Positions 27,770 to 37,700 of a stretch of DNA of 64,000 nucleotides are shown here, piece after piece (within the stretch, counting starts at the first letter, position 1; the number at the start of each line of letters is the position of its first letter). The stretch spans positions 1 through 64,000 of the forward strand of contig NZ_SNYJ01000014.1 in the NCBI RefSeq assembly GCF_004363045.1. Reading direction: 5' to 3'. Under the pieces are notes generated by a model that worked only from the letters and a program-made list of their open reading frames with translations, did not search any database and had not been told where the DNA came from. This DNA comes from Aureibacillus halotolerans. Lineage in GTDB: Bacteria > Bacillota > Bacilli > Bacillales > DSM-28697. Position numbers and translations under genes: made by a program.

Positions 27770-28747
27770 TTGAGAAAGCAAACTGATTCGTCTTCGCAGT
27801 CATTGAAGCTAATGGAACATCTTACAGACAAACGGACGATTCGAAAACGAAGAAGGCGAGACATTTGGCAGCAACGGGAGCTCTATGTGTTTCTCCTACC
27901 TGCCTTTCTCTATTTTCTTATTTTTCATTATTTCCCGTTGTATGGCTTACTCATTGCCTTTAAAGATTTTGTTCCATCTTTGGGCGTGTGGGGAAGTGAA
28001 TGGGTTGGTTTTCAATGGTTTACGGACTTCTTCAACTCCTATTACTTTTGGGATCTTATCAAAAACACCATTCAAATCAGTCTCTATTCCCTCTTTGTCG
28101 GGTTTCCCATGCCAATTATCCTGGCGCTAGCAATTAATGAAATTAAGGACAACTGGTTTAAGCGAAGCTTTCAGACGATTACGTACGCGCCACATTTCAT
28201 ATCCCTCGTTGTCATGGTTGGGATGATTATCGCTTTTCTATCGCCGCAAAGTGGGATGGTCAATCATTTTCTCGGGCTGTTTGGCATTGAACCAATTGCG
28301 TTTATGTCAGAGCCTGGTTGGTTCAAAACTATTTTTGTTTTGTCGGGTGTTTGGCAGAACATGGGGTGGGGTGCGATTATTTATTTGGCTGCGCTCGCTG
28401 GGGTTGATCCACAGCTTCATGAAGCCGCAAAGGTGGATGGCGCATCACGGATTCAGAGGATTTGGCATATTAACATACCAACTCTAATGCCGACGATTAT
28501 CATTCTGTTTATTCTCGACATGGGCGGCTTGTTGTCCGTAGGTTTTCAAAAAATCCTCCTTATGCAAAATCAACTGAATATGGAAACGTCTGATGTGATT
28601 TCAACCTTTGTCTATCGTGCTGGGATTCTGGATGCCAACTATAGTTATGCGACCGCTGTCGGCTTTTTCGATGCCGTCATTAATGCCGCCATTTTGGTTG
28701 GAGTCAACTACCTTGCGAAAAAACGCAGTGGCACAAGTTTATGGTAG
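27770..28747 (+). CDS. lplB: Oligosaccharide ABC permease, LplB family
   Basis: 325 aa starting at TTG 27770 after GAGAGGAGAG. Basic N-terminus, six membrane segments and the cytoplasmic EAA loop EAAKVDGASRIQRIWHINIP that contacts the ATPase. With the next two genes it forms an LplABC/YtcQP-type importer, a family that takes up rhamnogalacturonan or other pectic oligosaccharides in Bacillus. No ATPase gene is present; MsmX-like shared ATPases usually serve these systems. Confidence 0.88.
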   Translation: MRKQTDSSSQSLKLMEHLTDKRTIRKRRRRDIWQQRELYVFLLPAFLYFLIFHYFPLYGLLIAFKDFVPSLGVWGSEWVGFQWFTDFFNSYYFWDLIKNTIQISLYSLFVGFPMPIILALAINEIKDNWFKRSFQTITYAPHFISLVVMVGMIIAFLSPQSGMVNHFLGLFGIEPIAFMSEPGWFKTIFVLSGVWQNMGWGAIIYLAALAGVDPQLHEAAKVDGASRIQRIWHINIPTLMPTIIILFILDMGGLLSVGFQKILLMQNQLNMETSDVISTFVYRAGILDANYSYATAVGFFDAVINAAILVGVNYLAKKRSGTSLW

Positions 28748-28765
28748 TGGAAAGGAGGGGGCAAC

Positions 28766-29674
28766 GTGAGTGTCATTAAGGAAAGTCGAACGGATCGTGT
28801 CTTTCAAATGTTTGTTTACGTCTTTCTGATCATTATTTTGATTATGGTTCTTTACCCATTGGTGTACGTCATTAGCGCATCGATTAGTGACCCGAAGCTT
28901 GTCCATTCAGGAGAAATGTGGTTATGGCCAATGGGGTTCAATGTGGAAGGCTACAAGCTAATTTTGGAGTATGAGCAGATTTGGGTAGGCTATCGCAACA
29001 CGATTCTTTATACGATTTTAGGCGTTTCCATCAATTTGTTTGTGACGCTCCCCGCGGCTTTTGCCCTAGCGCAAAACAAACTCGTTGGCCGCAATCTGTT
29101 TATGATGATGCTTGTGTTCACGATGTTTTTTAGTGGAGGGTTAATCCCAACCTACTTGCTTGTAAAGAATTTAGGGTTGATCAATACGGTTTGGGCGATG
29201 GTGTTACCGAATGCTGCCGCTGTCTGGAACATCATTTTGTGCACGACCTTTTTTAGAGTCACGATCCCAAAGGAACTAACGGAAGCAGCAGTGATCGATG
29301 GCTGTTCAACGACGAAAATGTTTCTACGCATTGTCCTGCCACTTTCCATGCCCATCATTGCCGTGATGTCGCTTTTTTATGGCGTAGGGCATTGGAATGA
29401 ATACTTTAGTGCACTCATTTACCTGTCGGATGAGTCCAAATACACGTTACAGCTGGTGCTACGACAAATTCTCGTGCTCCAGGAGCTTGGCAATGACAAC
29501 GTCCAATCGACGATTACAAGCACGACCGCGGAGGCGATGCAGCACCGGCAAACATTGGCTGAAATTATGAAATATTCCGTGATCATTGTCTCGACACTGC
29601 CGATGATTATCGCGTATCCGTTTCTACAACGTTTCTTTGTGAAGGGTGTCATGATCGGGTCACTTAAAGGATGA
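28766..29674 (+). CDS. lplC: Oligosaccharide ABC permease, YtcP/LplC family
   Basis: 302 aa, GTG 28766 behind AAAGGAGGGGG. Six membrane segments, VYVISASISDPKLVHSGEMW after the first span and the EAA loop EAAVIDGCSTTKMFLRIVLP. Partner of the upstream LplB-type permease, 18 bp apart. Confidence 0.9.
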   Translation: MSVIKESRTDRVFQMFVYVFLIIILIMVLYPLVYVISASISDPKLVHSGEMWLWPMGFNVEGYKLILEYEQIWVGYRNTILYTILGVSINLFVTLPAAFALAQNKLVGRNLFMMMLVFTMFFSGGLIPTYLLVKNLGLINTVWAMVLPNAAAVWNIILCTTFFRVTIPKELTEAAVIDGCSTTKMFLRIVLPLSMPIIAVMSLFYGVGHWNEYFSALIYLSDESKYTLQLVLRQILVLQELGNDNVQSTITSTTAEAMQHRQTLAEIMKYSVIIVSTLPMIIAYPFLQRFFVKGVMIGSLKG

Positions 29675-29686
29675 GGACCTGTTGTG

Positions 29687-31309
29687 ATGTTCAATAATAA
29701 AAAGGGGTTGAATCAATTGAAGACATGGGGATGGAGTACCGTATTGTCCGTCAGTCTTTTACTGACCGCATGTTCTGGAGGCGGAAGCAGTGAAGAAGTT
29801 GCGAACAAAGAACCGGCAACAGGATTTAACGAAACGGGATTTCCGATTGTGAATGAGCCGATCACGTTGTCGATGTTTGGTCCGTTGGCAGGGGAAGCGC
29901 CTTGGGAGGAACGAGAATTTTTCAAAGTGATGAAAGAGAAAACAAACGTGCAATTTGATTTTACAACACCACCACGAGCAGATCTGACGACAAAGAAAAA
30001 CCTACTTTTGGCAAGTGAAGACCTTCCAGACATTTTCTTTGGCTCTGGCTTTACGCAAGAAGAGATGGTGGAGTATGGAAATCAAGGCGTGATTTTGCCT
30101 TTGGAAGAATTGATCGAAAAGCATGCACCAAACATCCAACGTATGCTTGAAGAAGAACCAGAAGTTAGAAAGGCGATTACGACCCCAGAAGGGCATATTT
30201 TCGGCTTGCCAATGGTGAACGATGCGCCGTCATTCTGGCATCTTTGGTACAATGGCGAATGGCTGGAAAACCTGGGGGTTGAGGAGCTGCCAAAAACGAC
30301 AGAGGAGCTGTTTGCCCTTCTGGAGCGGTTTAAAAACGAAGACCCAAATCAAAACGGGCAAGCCGATGACATTCCTCTCAGCACCCATTCAGGAATGGGC
30401 GGATTGCGCCACATGTTTTTAGGAGCGTTTGGTGTGCAAGGGCAAGAAATCACAATAACGGATGGAAAGGTAGATTATGGCGCCATTCAGCCAGGGTATC
30501 GTGATTATTTGGAATACATGAATTCGCTTTGGGAAAATGAACTGATCGACCACGAGTCCTTTTCGCAAAACGACAATCAGAAAAAAGCGAAGGGCCAAAA
30601 CAACCAGCTCGGTCTCTTCCCAGACACACGTCCGTATTTCGTCCTCGGTGGCGAGTATGACAGCACGGAGCATCCCGTGATGGCACCAGTGACCGGACCA
30701 GGTATTGACGAGCCAGTGCTCACGCTGCCGAAAAAATTTGGTCCCGACGGCCAATTTGTGCTTACGAAGGTGAATGAACATCCCGCCGCCTCGATTCGTT
30801 GGGCAGACTATTTGTATTCGAAGGAAGGTGCTGACTTTCAGCATAATGTCACGGAAGGACTATATTGGGAATGGAAGGACGATAGTCAAACCGTCCGCGT
30901 GATCAAAGATCCACCGGAAGGGTTTGAAAATGCGGAGATGTACCGCTCCGCCATTTCACCAGACTGGGGCATCGGCGTCCCGATTTGGCGCACGCCAGTC
31001 GAAGAACGCGGCTGGGAGTGGGACGAAAGCAAATTTGAGCAGTGGCTAAAAGCCGAAGACGAGGAGAAATTGCTGCCATATGCCAAGCCTGGATATCCAC
31101 ACGCGTTTTTTACAAAGGAAGAAACGCGCACGGTCAGCCGCATCAATCGCGATCTGAAGAAATACATCGAGCAGATGGAAGCCAACTTCATCACCGGCGA
31201 AACGCCGTTGTCTGAATGGGACAGTTATGTGGAAACGATAAAAGGCATGAACGTTGACGAGCTAGTGAAGATCAATCAAGCCGCGTTTGATCGATATGAG
31301 GAGAAGTAA
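29687..31309 (+). CDS. lplA: Extracellular solute-binding lipoprotein, LplA/YtcQ family
   Basis: Start at ATG 29687 with GAGGA 9 nt upstream (GTG 29684 is in frame too). Signal peptide with lipobox LTAC, Ser/Gly linker, then a ~500-aa family 1 binding protein (DLPDIFFGSGFTQEEMVEYG, IFGLPMVNDAPSFWHLWYNG). Catches the oligosaccharide outside the membrane for the two permeases. The length is typical of LplA-type binding proteins. Confidence 0.9.
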   Translation: MFNNKKGLNQLKTWGWSTVLSVSLLLTACSGGGSSEEVANKEPATGFNETGFPIVNEPITLSMFGPLAGEAPWEEREFFKVMKEKTNVQFDFTTPPRADLTTKKNLLLASEDLPDIFFGSGFTQEEMVEYGNQGVILPLEELIEKHAPNIQRMLEEEPEVRKAITTPEGHIFGLPMVNDAPSFWHLWYNGEWLENLGVEELPKTTEELFALLERFKNEDPNQNGQADDIPLSTHSGMGGLRHMFLGAFGVQGQEITITDGKVDYGAIQPGYRDYLEYMNSLWENELIDHESFSQNDNQKKAKGQNNQLGLFPDTRPYFVLGGEYDSTEHPVMAPVTGPGIDEPVLTLPKKFGPDGQFVLTKVNEHPAASIRWADYLYSKEGADFQHNVTEGLYWEWKDDSQTVRVIKDPPEGFENAEMYRSAISPDWGIGVPIWRTPVEERGWEWDESKFEQWLKAEDEEKLLPYAKPGYPHAFFTKEETRTVSRINRDLKKYIEQMEANFITGETPLSEWDSYVETIKGMNVDELVKINQAAFDRYEEK

Positions 31310-31372
31310 AAGTTTTGGGTGAACTGAGGGAAATTTAAGTAGAGAATGATGGACCGAGTAAAACGATGATGG

Positions 31373-31406
31373 ACGACTTCCGAGGTTGAGGGGAGTCGTT
31401 TTTTTT
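31373..31406 (+). terminator. Terminator of the lplBCA-like operon
   Basis: ACGACTTCC/GGGGAGTCGT stem followed by TTTTTTT. Confidence 0.85.
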
Positions 31407-31533
31407 GTGAGGGTAGGGAGAGATCTCTTTGTTGATGAACGGGGTATGATTGATATCCTCCTAGGACTTGGGTATGATGGAATGAATGGGATGTGGCTGA
31501 TGCTCCTTTCGATGAAATCGTTGGAAATAGCTC

Positions 31534-31713
31534 AGCGCGAACCCTAAGCGCACATGAAATCCCTAGGAGGTTCGCGCTTTATAATTAGAAATTTGACTGA
31601 TTGTTTTTTCCTTTAATTGCATTTTCGCATTGTTAATCGTTTGATAACTAATTTTTCAGGCGGAATGCACACTGAAATGAAGAAAATCGCCATATTTTAG
31701 GTTGATTTTCGCT
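31534..31713 (+). promoter_or_regulatory. Leader of CRISPR array 1
   Basis: 180 bp, the same length as the leader of array 2. Shared parts are the 45-bp distal end with a strong hairpin (AGCGCGAACC/GGTTCGCGCT at 31534-31578), TTTATAATTAGAAATT just after it, and the repeat-proximal end AAGAAAATCRCCATATTTTA with GATTTTCGCT. The middle has diverged. This is where array transcription starts and Cas1-Cas2 insert new spacers. Confidence 0.85.
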
Positions 31714-33852
31714 GTCGCACTCCTCGTGAGTGCGTGGATTGAAATGGTAGGGGAGCGGAACAAAAAAGAATCCCTACCCGTCGCACTCCTCGTGAGTGCG
31801 TGGATTGAAATTGCGTCAACTCCGCGTAAAGCCGTAATTTCGTCGTCGCACTCCTCGTGAGTGCGTGGATTGAAATCTGATCTGTCCCATCGGTCACGCC
31901 CAACTTGACGTCGCACTCCTCGTGAGTGCGTGGATTGAAATAATGGTATAACTATAGTCCGTTTCCTCTTCCATGTCGCACTCCTCGTGAGTGCGTGGAT
32001 TGAAATGTATAATTGCAACCTCCTACACCGACAGCAAAAAGTCGCACTCCTCGTGAGTGCGTGGATTGAAATCCTAGTTTCCAACTAATACCCTCTTGAT
32101 CTAGTCGTCGCACTCCTCGTGAGTGCGTGGATTGAAATAAGCTTGTGAAGGCGTTTCAGACCCTCCAAAGGGTCGCACTCCTCGTGAGTGCGTGGATTGA
32201 AATTTACGCATGGGTATCACAGCAGGTCACAGCAACGTCGCACTCCTCGTGAGTGCGTGGATTGAAATCTTCCTCTCCGTTCTGATCGGTGCCGATGCCT
32301 ACGTCGCACTCCTCGTGAGTGCGTGGATTGAAATGTAAGGTCGCGTGTCGTGGTGGAATCGTTGACAAGTCGCACTCCTCGTGAGTGCGTGGATTGAAAT
32401 ACGCGCTGATAGTCCGGAAACCTGCGCCGCCTGCCGTCGCACTCCTCGTGAGTGCGTGGATTGAAATATTATGAAACTTTTTGAGGTCGTTGTGGTGCTC
32501 GTCGCACTCCTCGTGAGTGCGTGGATTGAAATTTCGACCGCCTTTGCGAATACCTCGCGCTGCTTGGTCGCACTCCTCGTGAGTGCGTGGATTGAAATGC
32601 ATCGCGGTTGGATGTTTTATCAACACGGATATATAGGAGTCGCACTCCTCGTGAGTGCGTGGATTGAAATGCATCTTGAATCTTTGGTTGGTAGTGAAGT
32701 TGAGTCGCACTCCTCGTGAGTGCGTGGATTGAAATAAAACGGATAAGGCCGCGGAACGTGCGGAGCGTAGTCGCACTCCTCGTGAGTGCGTGGATTGAAA
32801 TGTTGCGCCAAAACTCTACTGTTACGTATGCGCGTCGCACTCCTCGTGAGTGCGTGGATTGAAATAACCACAAATGGGGAGACAGGGAAATGTTGCTAGT
32901 CGCACTCTATGTGAGTGCGTGGATTGAAATATCTCAGCATCTGGTGTGTGCTCCTGTGACTCAGTCGCACTCTATGTGAGTGCGTGGATTGAAATGAGGT
33001 GCTTTATTGCGTCTTGTTGATCCACCTGACGTCGCACTCTATGTGAGTGCGTGGATTGAAATAATAACTACGAAAACAGCCTTAATTTAGGCATATGGTC
33101 GCACTCTATGTGAGTGCGTGGATTGAAATTTTTGTTAGCCGTTCGCCAACGGGAAACAATGTCGTCGCACTCTATGTGAGTGCGTGGATTGAAATATCGG
33201 CTCACCTCAGCGATCATGACTTGTCGGTGTCGCACTCTATGTGAGTGCGTGGATTGAAATCGTTAAATCTACAGACGATTTGGAAAGGACAAATGTCGCA
33301 CTCTATGTGAGTGCGTGGATTGAAATTCATCCGGTGTTTTTTTGATTGCGTGAGATATTGGTCGCACTCTATGTGAGTGCGTGGATTGAAATGCTAGTAC
33401 GACGTTTGCTAGCGCATATAGACGCAGTCGCACTCTATGTGAGTGCGTGGATTGAAATAGATGGGCAAACGCTGCGTCGATGTCGACATAATGTCGCACT
33501 CTATGTGAGTGCGTGGATTGAAATAAAATGTCGCGGCTTTTTCTCAATCGAAAACTAGGTCGCACTCTATGTGAGTGCGTGGATTGAAATGGCTATAATT
33601 AATAATAGATCGGTGTGTTTCCTGTCGCACTCTATGTGAGTGCGTGGATTGAAATACCATTATTCATCTCCTGTATTCTCGTTTTATAGTCGCACTCTAT
33701 GTGAGTGCGTGGATTGAAATTCTCGATGCCGGAATTGATTGTCCTGTCGTGCAAGTCGCACTCTATGTGAGTGCGTGGATTGAAATGGTATGAGAAACTC
33801 TTATTTGCTTTTATGCGTCGTCACACTTCTTCGTGAGTACCTGGATTGAATC
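31714..33852 (+). CRISPR. CRISPR array 1, type I-C, 33 repeats and 32 spacers
   Basis: 32-bp repeats beginning GTCGCACTC and ending GTGGATTGAAAT; spacers 32-40 bp, mostly 33-34. The two halves CACTC and GAGTG form the stem. Repeats 1-18 (leader side) carry loop CTCGT, repeats 19-32 carry TATGT, and repeat 33 (33820-33852) is degenerate, as expected for the trailer end. The leader lies at the left and transcription runs in the plus direction. Spacer 1 contains a 7-bp inverted repeat (GGTAGGG/CCCTACC). Spacer 22 (33130-33163) nearly matches a spacer in array 2. Confidence 0.99.
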
Positions 33853-34041
33853 ATCAAACAGGCAGGCAATGCAGCTGCCTGCTAATTGTTTTGAGTAAGG
33901 ACTTATTATTGAACGTAGTGTCAGAAATAATAGCGTATTAAAATTAATCCCCTTCTAACGATTGAAGAGCATGTACTCGAAATGGGTTGTAAAATCATAG
34001 AACAGTGTGTTCTAAACGGAGTTCATTAAGGAGTGATACTT

Positions 34042-34968
34042 ATGTTAGATGTTAAAAATCTCTCTAATGCTATTTTAGCTAATGAAATTTCACTTAAGAG
34101 AGCAAGTAATAGAGAATTCGCAAAATATTTAGCGATTTATCGTGAAAATATTTGGTTTAGAGATACATGGGAAAAAAGAATTGGGATTGTTGATGATTCT
34201 GATCATTATTTTTGGCTAATTCAGAGAAACAGCTGTGTAGGGGGAGTCGTTCTTGAGGAGACCTCATTTATGTCTTTGTTTACCATTCCTCCTTTTAACG
34301 ATGAATATATATTGTTAGAAAAAATAGTTAAGTTTCTCATAGGTAATTCAGCAAAAAACGAGGTCATCAATGCTTATGGGATTTTGCCGTCTCAAGCTGA
34401 GCATTTATTAAAACTCGGGTTTAATCCACAAAAGTCGAGACGTTGTATGATAAGACCTACCGAGATATTCGATGATATTCAATGGGAAGATAATTTAAAA
34501 ATTGTACGTCCAAACAATCAGTATATAACAGATATATCCAAGTTATTCTTCGAAAACTATGACAGTTTAGGTTTTGACGGAGTGAACACTTTAGCTGAGC
34601 AATTTGAGTCAGTAACTAGGTACTTTCGTGATAATAGTAATGAAAAATTATTGAATGATGCATCTAGTATCATCCTTGATTCGAACAATGACGTTATTGC
34701 TGCCTGTTTGATATCTTCATGGGAGGGTGTCCCACTGGTCTATGATTTGGCAGTATCTAGTGTATATCGTAGGAGTGGACTCGCAACGAAAATGTTAAAA
34801 CATTCATTAAGTACTTTAAAAGAGAAATATGATTTTGTACGTCTTTTTGTGTATTCTGGAAATCCGGCAGAGTCAGTATATTATAAACTTGGATTTTTTT
34901 CAGGTACTAAAACGACTAACTTCTGTTTTTCCATGGATCGGAAAGGTGTTTTATCAAACTCCACGTGA
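34042..34968 (+). CDS. GNAT-domain acetyltransferase between CRISPR array 1 and cas3
   Basis: Start ATG 34042, 8 nt after AAGGAG. 308 aa; the C-terminal half is a GNAT domain (LVYDLAVSSVYRRSGLATKM with the acetyl-CoA loop RRSGLA, then NPAESVYYKLGFFSG). The N-terminal half may be a second, degenerate GNAT domain. Codon use is more AT-rich than in neighbours. It is not a known cas gene. Its last codons overlap a CRISPR-repeat-like string (ACTCCACGTGAGT at 34958-34970), so it seems to have landed in the trailer end of the array. Substrate unknown. Confidence 0.75.
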   Translation: MLDVKNLSNAILANEISLKRASNREFAKYLAIYRENIWFRDTWEKRIGIVDDSDHYFWLIQRNSCVGGVVLEETSFMSLFTIPPFNDEYILLEKIVKFLIGNSAKNEVINAYGILPSQAEHLLKLGFNPQKSRRCMIRPTEIFDDIQWEDNLKIVRPNNQYITDISKLFFENYDSLGFDGVNTLAEQFESVTRYFRDNSNEKLLNDASSIILDSNNDVIAACLISSWEGVPLVYDLAVSSVYRRSGLATKMLKHSLSTLKEKYDFVRLFVYSGNPAESVYYKLGFFSGTKTTNFCFSMDRKGVLSNST

Positions 34969-35025
34969 GTAAGTAGAGTGTATCGGATCAACATCAACCA
35001 GGATTAAAGAAGTTCGGATTGAAAT
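34958..35025 (+). repeat. CRISPR repeat remnants downstream of the GNAT gene
   Basis: ACTCCACGTGAGT (34958-34970) equals the core of the array-2 repeat variant, and GGATTGAAAT (35016-35025) equals the repeat 3' end, with 45 bp of unrelated sequence between. Probably a broken repeat. Confidence 0.5.
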
Positions 35026-35173
35026 CTCACATTCTAGCACACACTTAATGGAGAAAGAATACCCTGGATAATTAATCAGGTGGCACTACTACCATCAATT
35101 GACTTTTTGCCAAATGATAGGTACGATAGTCTTATAATCTCGTGCACTCAACTAGGTAGAAAGGGATGGTATT

Positions 35174-37588
35174 TTGGAATCTATCGCCCATATTCGTGAG
35201 AGTGATCACAAAATTCAATCTGTTGAGCAACATTTACTAGATGTGAAAAATCTTGCCGAGCAATATGGTGAGAAGATAGGGATTAAGCATATAGCTGGTC
35301 TGGCAGGTCTTCTTCATGACTTTGGCAAATTCACTCTTGAATTTAAAGCGTACATAGAACAAGCTGTCTTTCATCCAGAGAATCCCCCACAAAAAGGCAG
35401 TGTGGATCATTCAACTGCTGGCGGTAAGTTCATATATGATCTACTGCATTCTCCATCTAGCACTCCATATGAACGAATCCTTGCTGAAGTAGTAGGGAAC
35501 GCCGTTATTTCTCATCATTCTTATCTCCGTGATTTTATTGGTCCATCACTGAATTCAGCCTATTTAAAAAGGGTAACGGATTCAGAAGGCAAGTTGAAAG
35601 AATATCATTTTTCGAAAGAATGTTTTTATCGGTATGCGATGTCTGAAGGTGAGTTTGCCGAATATGTAAACAAAGCCCTAGTAGAGCTTAAATCGATATT
35701 GAATGAGTCACCAAAACAGATTTTTTTCTTATCAAAGTATATTTTTAGCGCTCTTATAGATGCGGATCGAACCAACACGAGACAATTTGAAGAAAATACT
35801 GAGAATGTGTCTTCATCATACGATCGATTGTTTGAGGACTACTACGGAAAATTAAATGCTCACATAACTACATTGCGAGAATCTGATCAAGCCGATCATC
35901 CAATTAATGTATTGCGAACGAAAATGTCCGAACAGTGTGAAGAATATGCTCGAAAACCATCGGGAATCTATAAACTCTCGATCCCGACCGGCGGCGGGAA
36001 GACATTGGCTAGTTTACGGTATGGACTAAAACATGCCTTGACTCATCAAAAGCAGCGAATCATTTATATTGTGCCGTTTACGACAATCATTGAGCAAAAT
36101 GCCGGAGAAGTACGTCGGATTTTGAAAGACGATCACAATGTATTGGAGCATCATTCAAATGTTATTGAAGATATAAATGAAGACATCCTCGAAGAGCAGG
36201 AAGAGGCGGAGCAAAACAAAAGAAATAAACTAAAGCTTGCACGGGATAATTGGGACAGCCCGATTATTTTTACGACGATGGTGCAATTCCTGAATGTCTT
36301 TTATGCAAAAGGAAATCGCAATACGAAGCGGTTACATAACCTAAGCAACGCTGTGCTGGTGTTTGATGAAGTGCAGAAAGTACCAGTTCATTGCGTATCA
36401 TTATTCAATGAGGCCGTAAACTTTTTGAAGAACGACTGCAAATCAAGCATTTTGCTTTGCACGGCCACGCAACCATCCCTGCAATATGTGACACGAAGTT
36501 TGGATGTAAATGCAGAGGGGGAAATTGTGCAGGATTTAGACATCGTGGAAAAAGCATTCCGTCGTGTCGATATGATCGATAAAACCGTTGACGGTACGAT
36601 GGACAATGAAGATTTAGCAGACTGGCTGCAATATCAAATGGATGTGACACCGAATATCTTAGTAATTCTGAATACCAAAACCGTTGTGCGACGATTGTAC
36701 GAAAAATTGAAAGAAAGAAATGTACCCGTATTTCATCTCTCGACATCAATGTGTGCAGCTCATCGGAGAGAACAGCTAGAAGAGATTAAGACATTGTTAG
36801 AGAAAGAAGCACCTTTTATTTGTATTAGCACACAGCTCATTGAAGCAGGGGTTGATGTCAGCTTTCAATGTGTTGTACGATCCCTCGCTGGTTTGGATTC
36901 ACTTGCGCAGGCGGCGGGCAGATGTAATCGCCATGGGAAGTTTGATAAGCGACCAGTGTACCTCATTGACCATGCAGAAGAAAAACTGGATAGGCTGAAG
37001 GAAATCGAAGTGGGTAAACGAATCGTTTCGAAAATGCTAGTCGATCTTCAACAGAAGCCGCTTTCTCATGGAGGCAATTTGTTATCAAATCAAGCGATGG
37101 AATTTTACTTTCGTGAGTTTTACGCTGCTTTTGAAAACGATGTGAATTATTACGTCCGAGGCTTGAGTCAAACGATGGTCACATTGCTTATGTCGAAGAA
37201 AAAGAACAATCCTTATGTGAAAGAATATTTAAGCAAACACCAATCTCATTTACCTCTAATGATTGGAGCAAGCTATCAAACTGCCGCAGAAAATTTCCGT
37301 GTCATTGACGATATAACGACTGCAGTGATTGTGCCATTTGAAGGTGGGAAAGAAATTATTGCTGAATTCAATAGTGGTGCATGGGAAAAAGACACGACAT
37401 CCCTTTTCAAAAGAGCACAGCAATTCACCATCAATCTTTATCAGCATGAGTTAAAACGCTTATCAAATGAATCGGGTCTTGAAGTGTTTTTAGACGGACA
37501 AGTCTTTGCCTTACGCGAAGGGTTCTATTCTGAGGAATACGGTCTTGACTTAGAAGGAGCAGGTGGGATGGGGGATTTGTTTCTGTAG
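35174..37588 (+). CDS. cas3: Cas3, type I-C nuclease-helicase
   Basis: 804 aa, TTG 35174 behind AAGGGATGG. N-terminal HD nuclease (LLHDFGK, H48-D49; SHHSYLRDF) followed by a superfamily 2 helicase: Walker A GGGKT (273-277), DEVQ box (398-401), STQLIEAGVDVSF and AGRCNRHG motif VI. It is recruited by Cascade after R-loop formation and degrades the non-target strand in the 3'-5' direction. It is separated from cas5c by ~1 kb, unusual for compact I-C operons, so it probably has its own promoter near 35100-35160 and its own terminator. Confidence 0.97.
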   Translation: MESIAHIRESDHKIQSVEQHLLDVKNLAEQYGEKIGIKHIAGLAGLLHDFGKFTLEFKAYIEQAVFHPENPPQKGSVDHSTAGGKFIYDLLHSPSSTPYERILAEVVGNAVISHHSYLRDFIGPSLNSAYLKRVTDSEGKLKEYHFSKECFYRYAMSEGEFAEYVNKALVELKSILNESPKQIFFLSKYIFSALIDADRTNTRQFEENTENVSSSYDRLFEDYYGKLNAHITTLRESDQADHPINVLRTKMSEQCEEYARKPSGIYKLSIPTGGGKTLASLRYGLKHALTHQKQRIIYIVPFTTIIEQNAGEVRRILKDDHNVLEHHSNVIEDINEDILEEQEEAEQNKRNKLKLARDNWDSPIIFTTMVQFLNVFYAKGNRNTKRLHNLSNAVLVFDEVQKVPVHCVSLFNEAVNFLKNDCKSSILLCTATQPSLQYVTRSLDVNAEGEIVQDLDIVEKAFRRVDMIDKTVDGTMDNEDLADWLQYQMDVTPNILVILNTKTVVRRLYEKLKERNVPVFHLSTSMCAAHRREQLEEIKTLLEKEAPFICISTQLIEAGVDVSFQCVVRSLAGLDSLAQAAGRCNRHGKFDKRPVYLIDHAEEKLDRLKEIEVGKRIVSKMLVDLQQKPLSHGGNLLSNQAMEFYFREFYAAFENDVNYYVRGLSQTMVTLLMSKKKNNPYVKEYLSKHQSHLPLMIGASYQTAAENFRVIDDITTAVIVPFEGGKEIIAEFNSGAWEKDTTSLFKRAQQFTINLYQHELKRLSNESGLEVFLDGQVFALREGFYSEEYGLDLEGAGGMGDLFL

Positions 37589-37700
37589 AAAAAAACTTAC
37601 CTTAATGAGAATAAGATAAGTTTTTCACTATTAAGATATAAAGACAAAGCATAAAATTTCAATCCACGCTTTGCAGCGAAAAATATTCTTTATTATAACA
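37588..37700 (-). ncRNA. crRNA-like regulatory RNA (CreA/CreR-like) with single degenerate repeat
   Basis: Minus-strand reading: extended -10 promoter TGTTATAAT (37700-37692); after ~10 nt the hairpin CGCT-GCAA-AGCG (37678-37667); then TGGATTGAAAT (37666-37656), identical to the 11-nt 3' end of the array repeats that becomes the I-C crRNA handle; then a 34-nt spacer-like segment starting TTTATGCTTTGTCTTT (37655-37622); then a terminator hairpin with T run (37621-37589). The repeat's own stem-loop is replaced by a short stem with a GNRA tetraloop. Cas5c processing and Cascade loading are plausible. The spacer 5' end matches a TTC-flanked site at 38350. No repeat follows the spacer, unlike a normal array. 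Confidence 0.7.
37589..37627. terminator. Bidirectional terminator of cas3 and of the crRNA-like RNA
   Basis: ACTTACCTTA/TAAGATAAGT stem (10 bp, one wobble, 7-nt loop) flanked by A7 on the left and T5 on the right of the plus strand. Confidence 0.8.

Noticed and set aside
31656-33565. Reading frames in CRISPR arrays 1 and 2 with repeated ISIHALTRSAT or NPRTHEECD strings
   Set aside because: They are translations of the CRISPR repeat.
35016-35025. Second crRNA-like RNA at GGATTGAAAT upstream of cas3
   Set aside because: No hairpin precedes the handle and no terminator follows at spacer distance; more likely a decayed array repeat.
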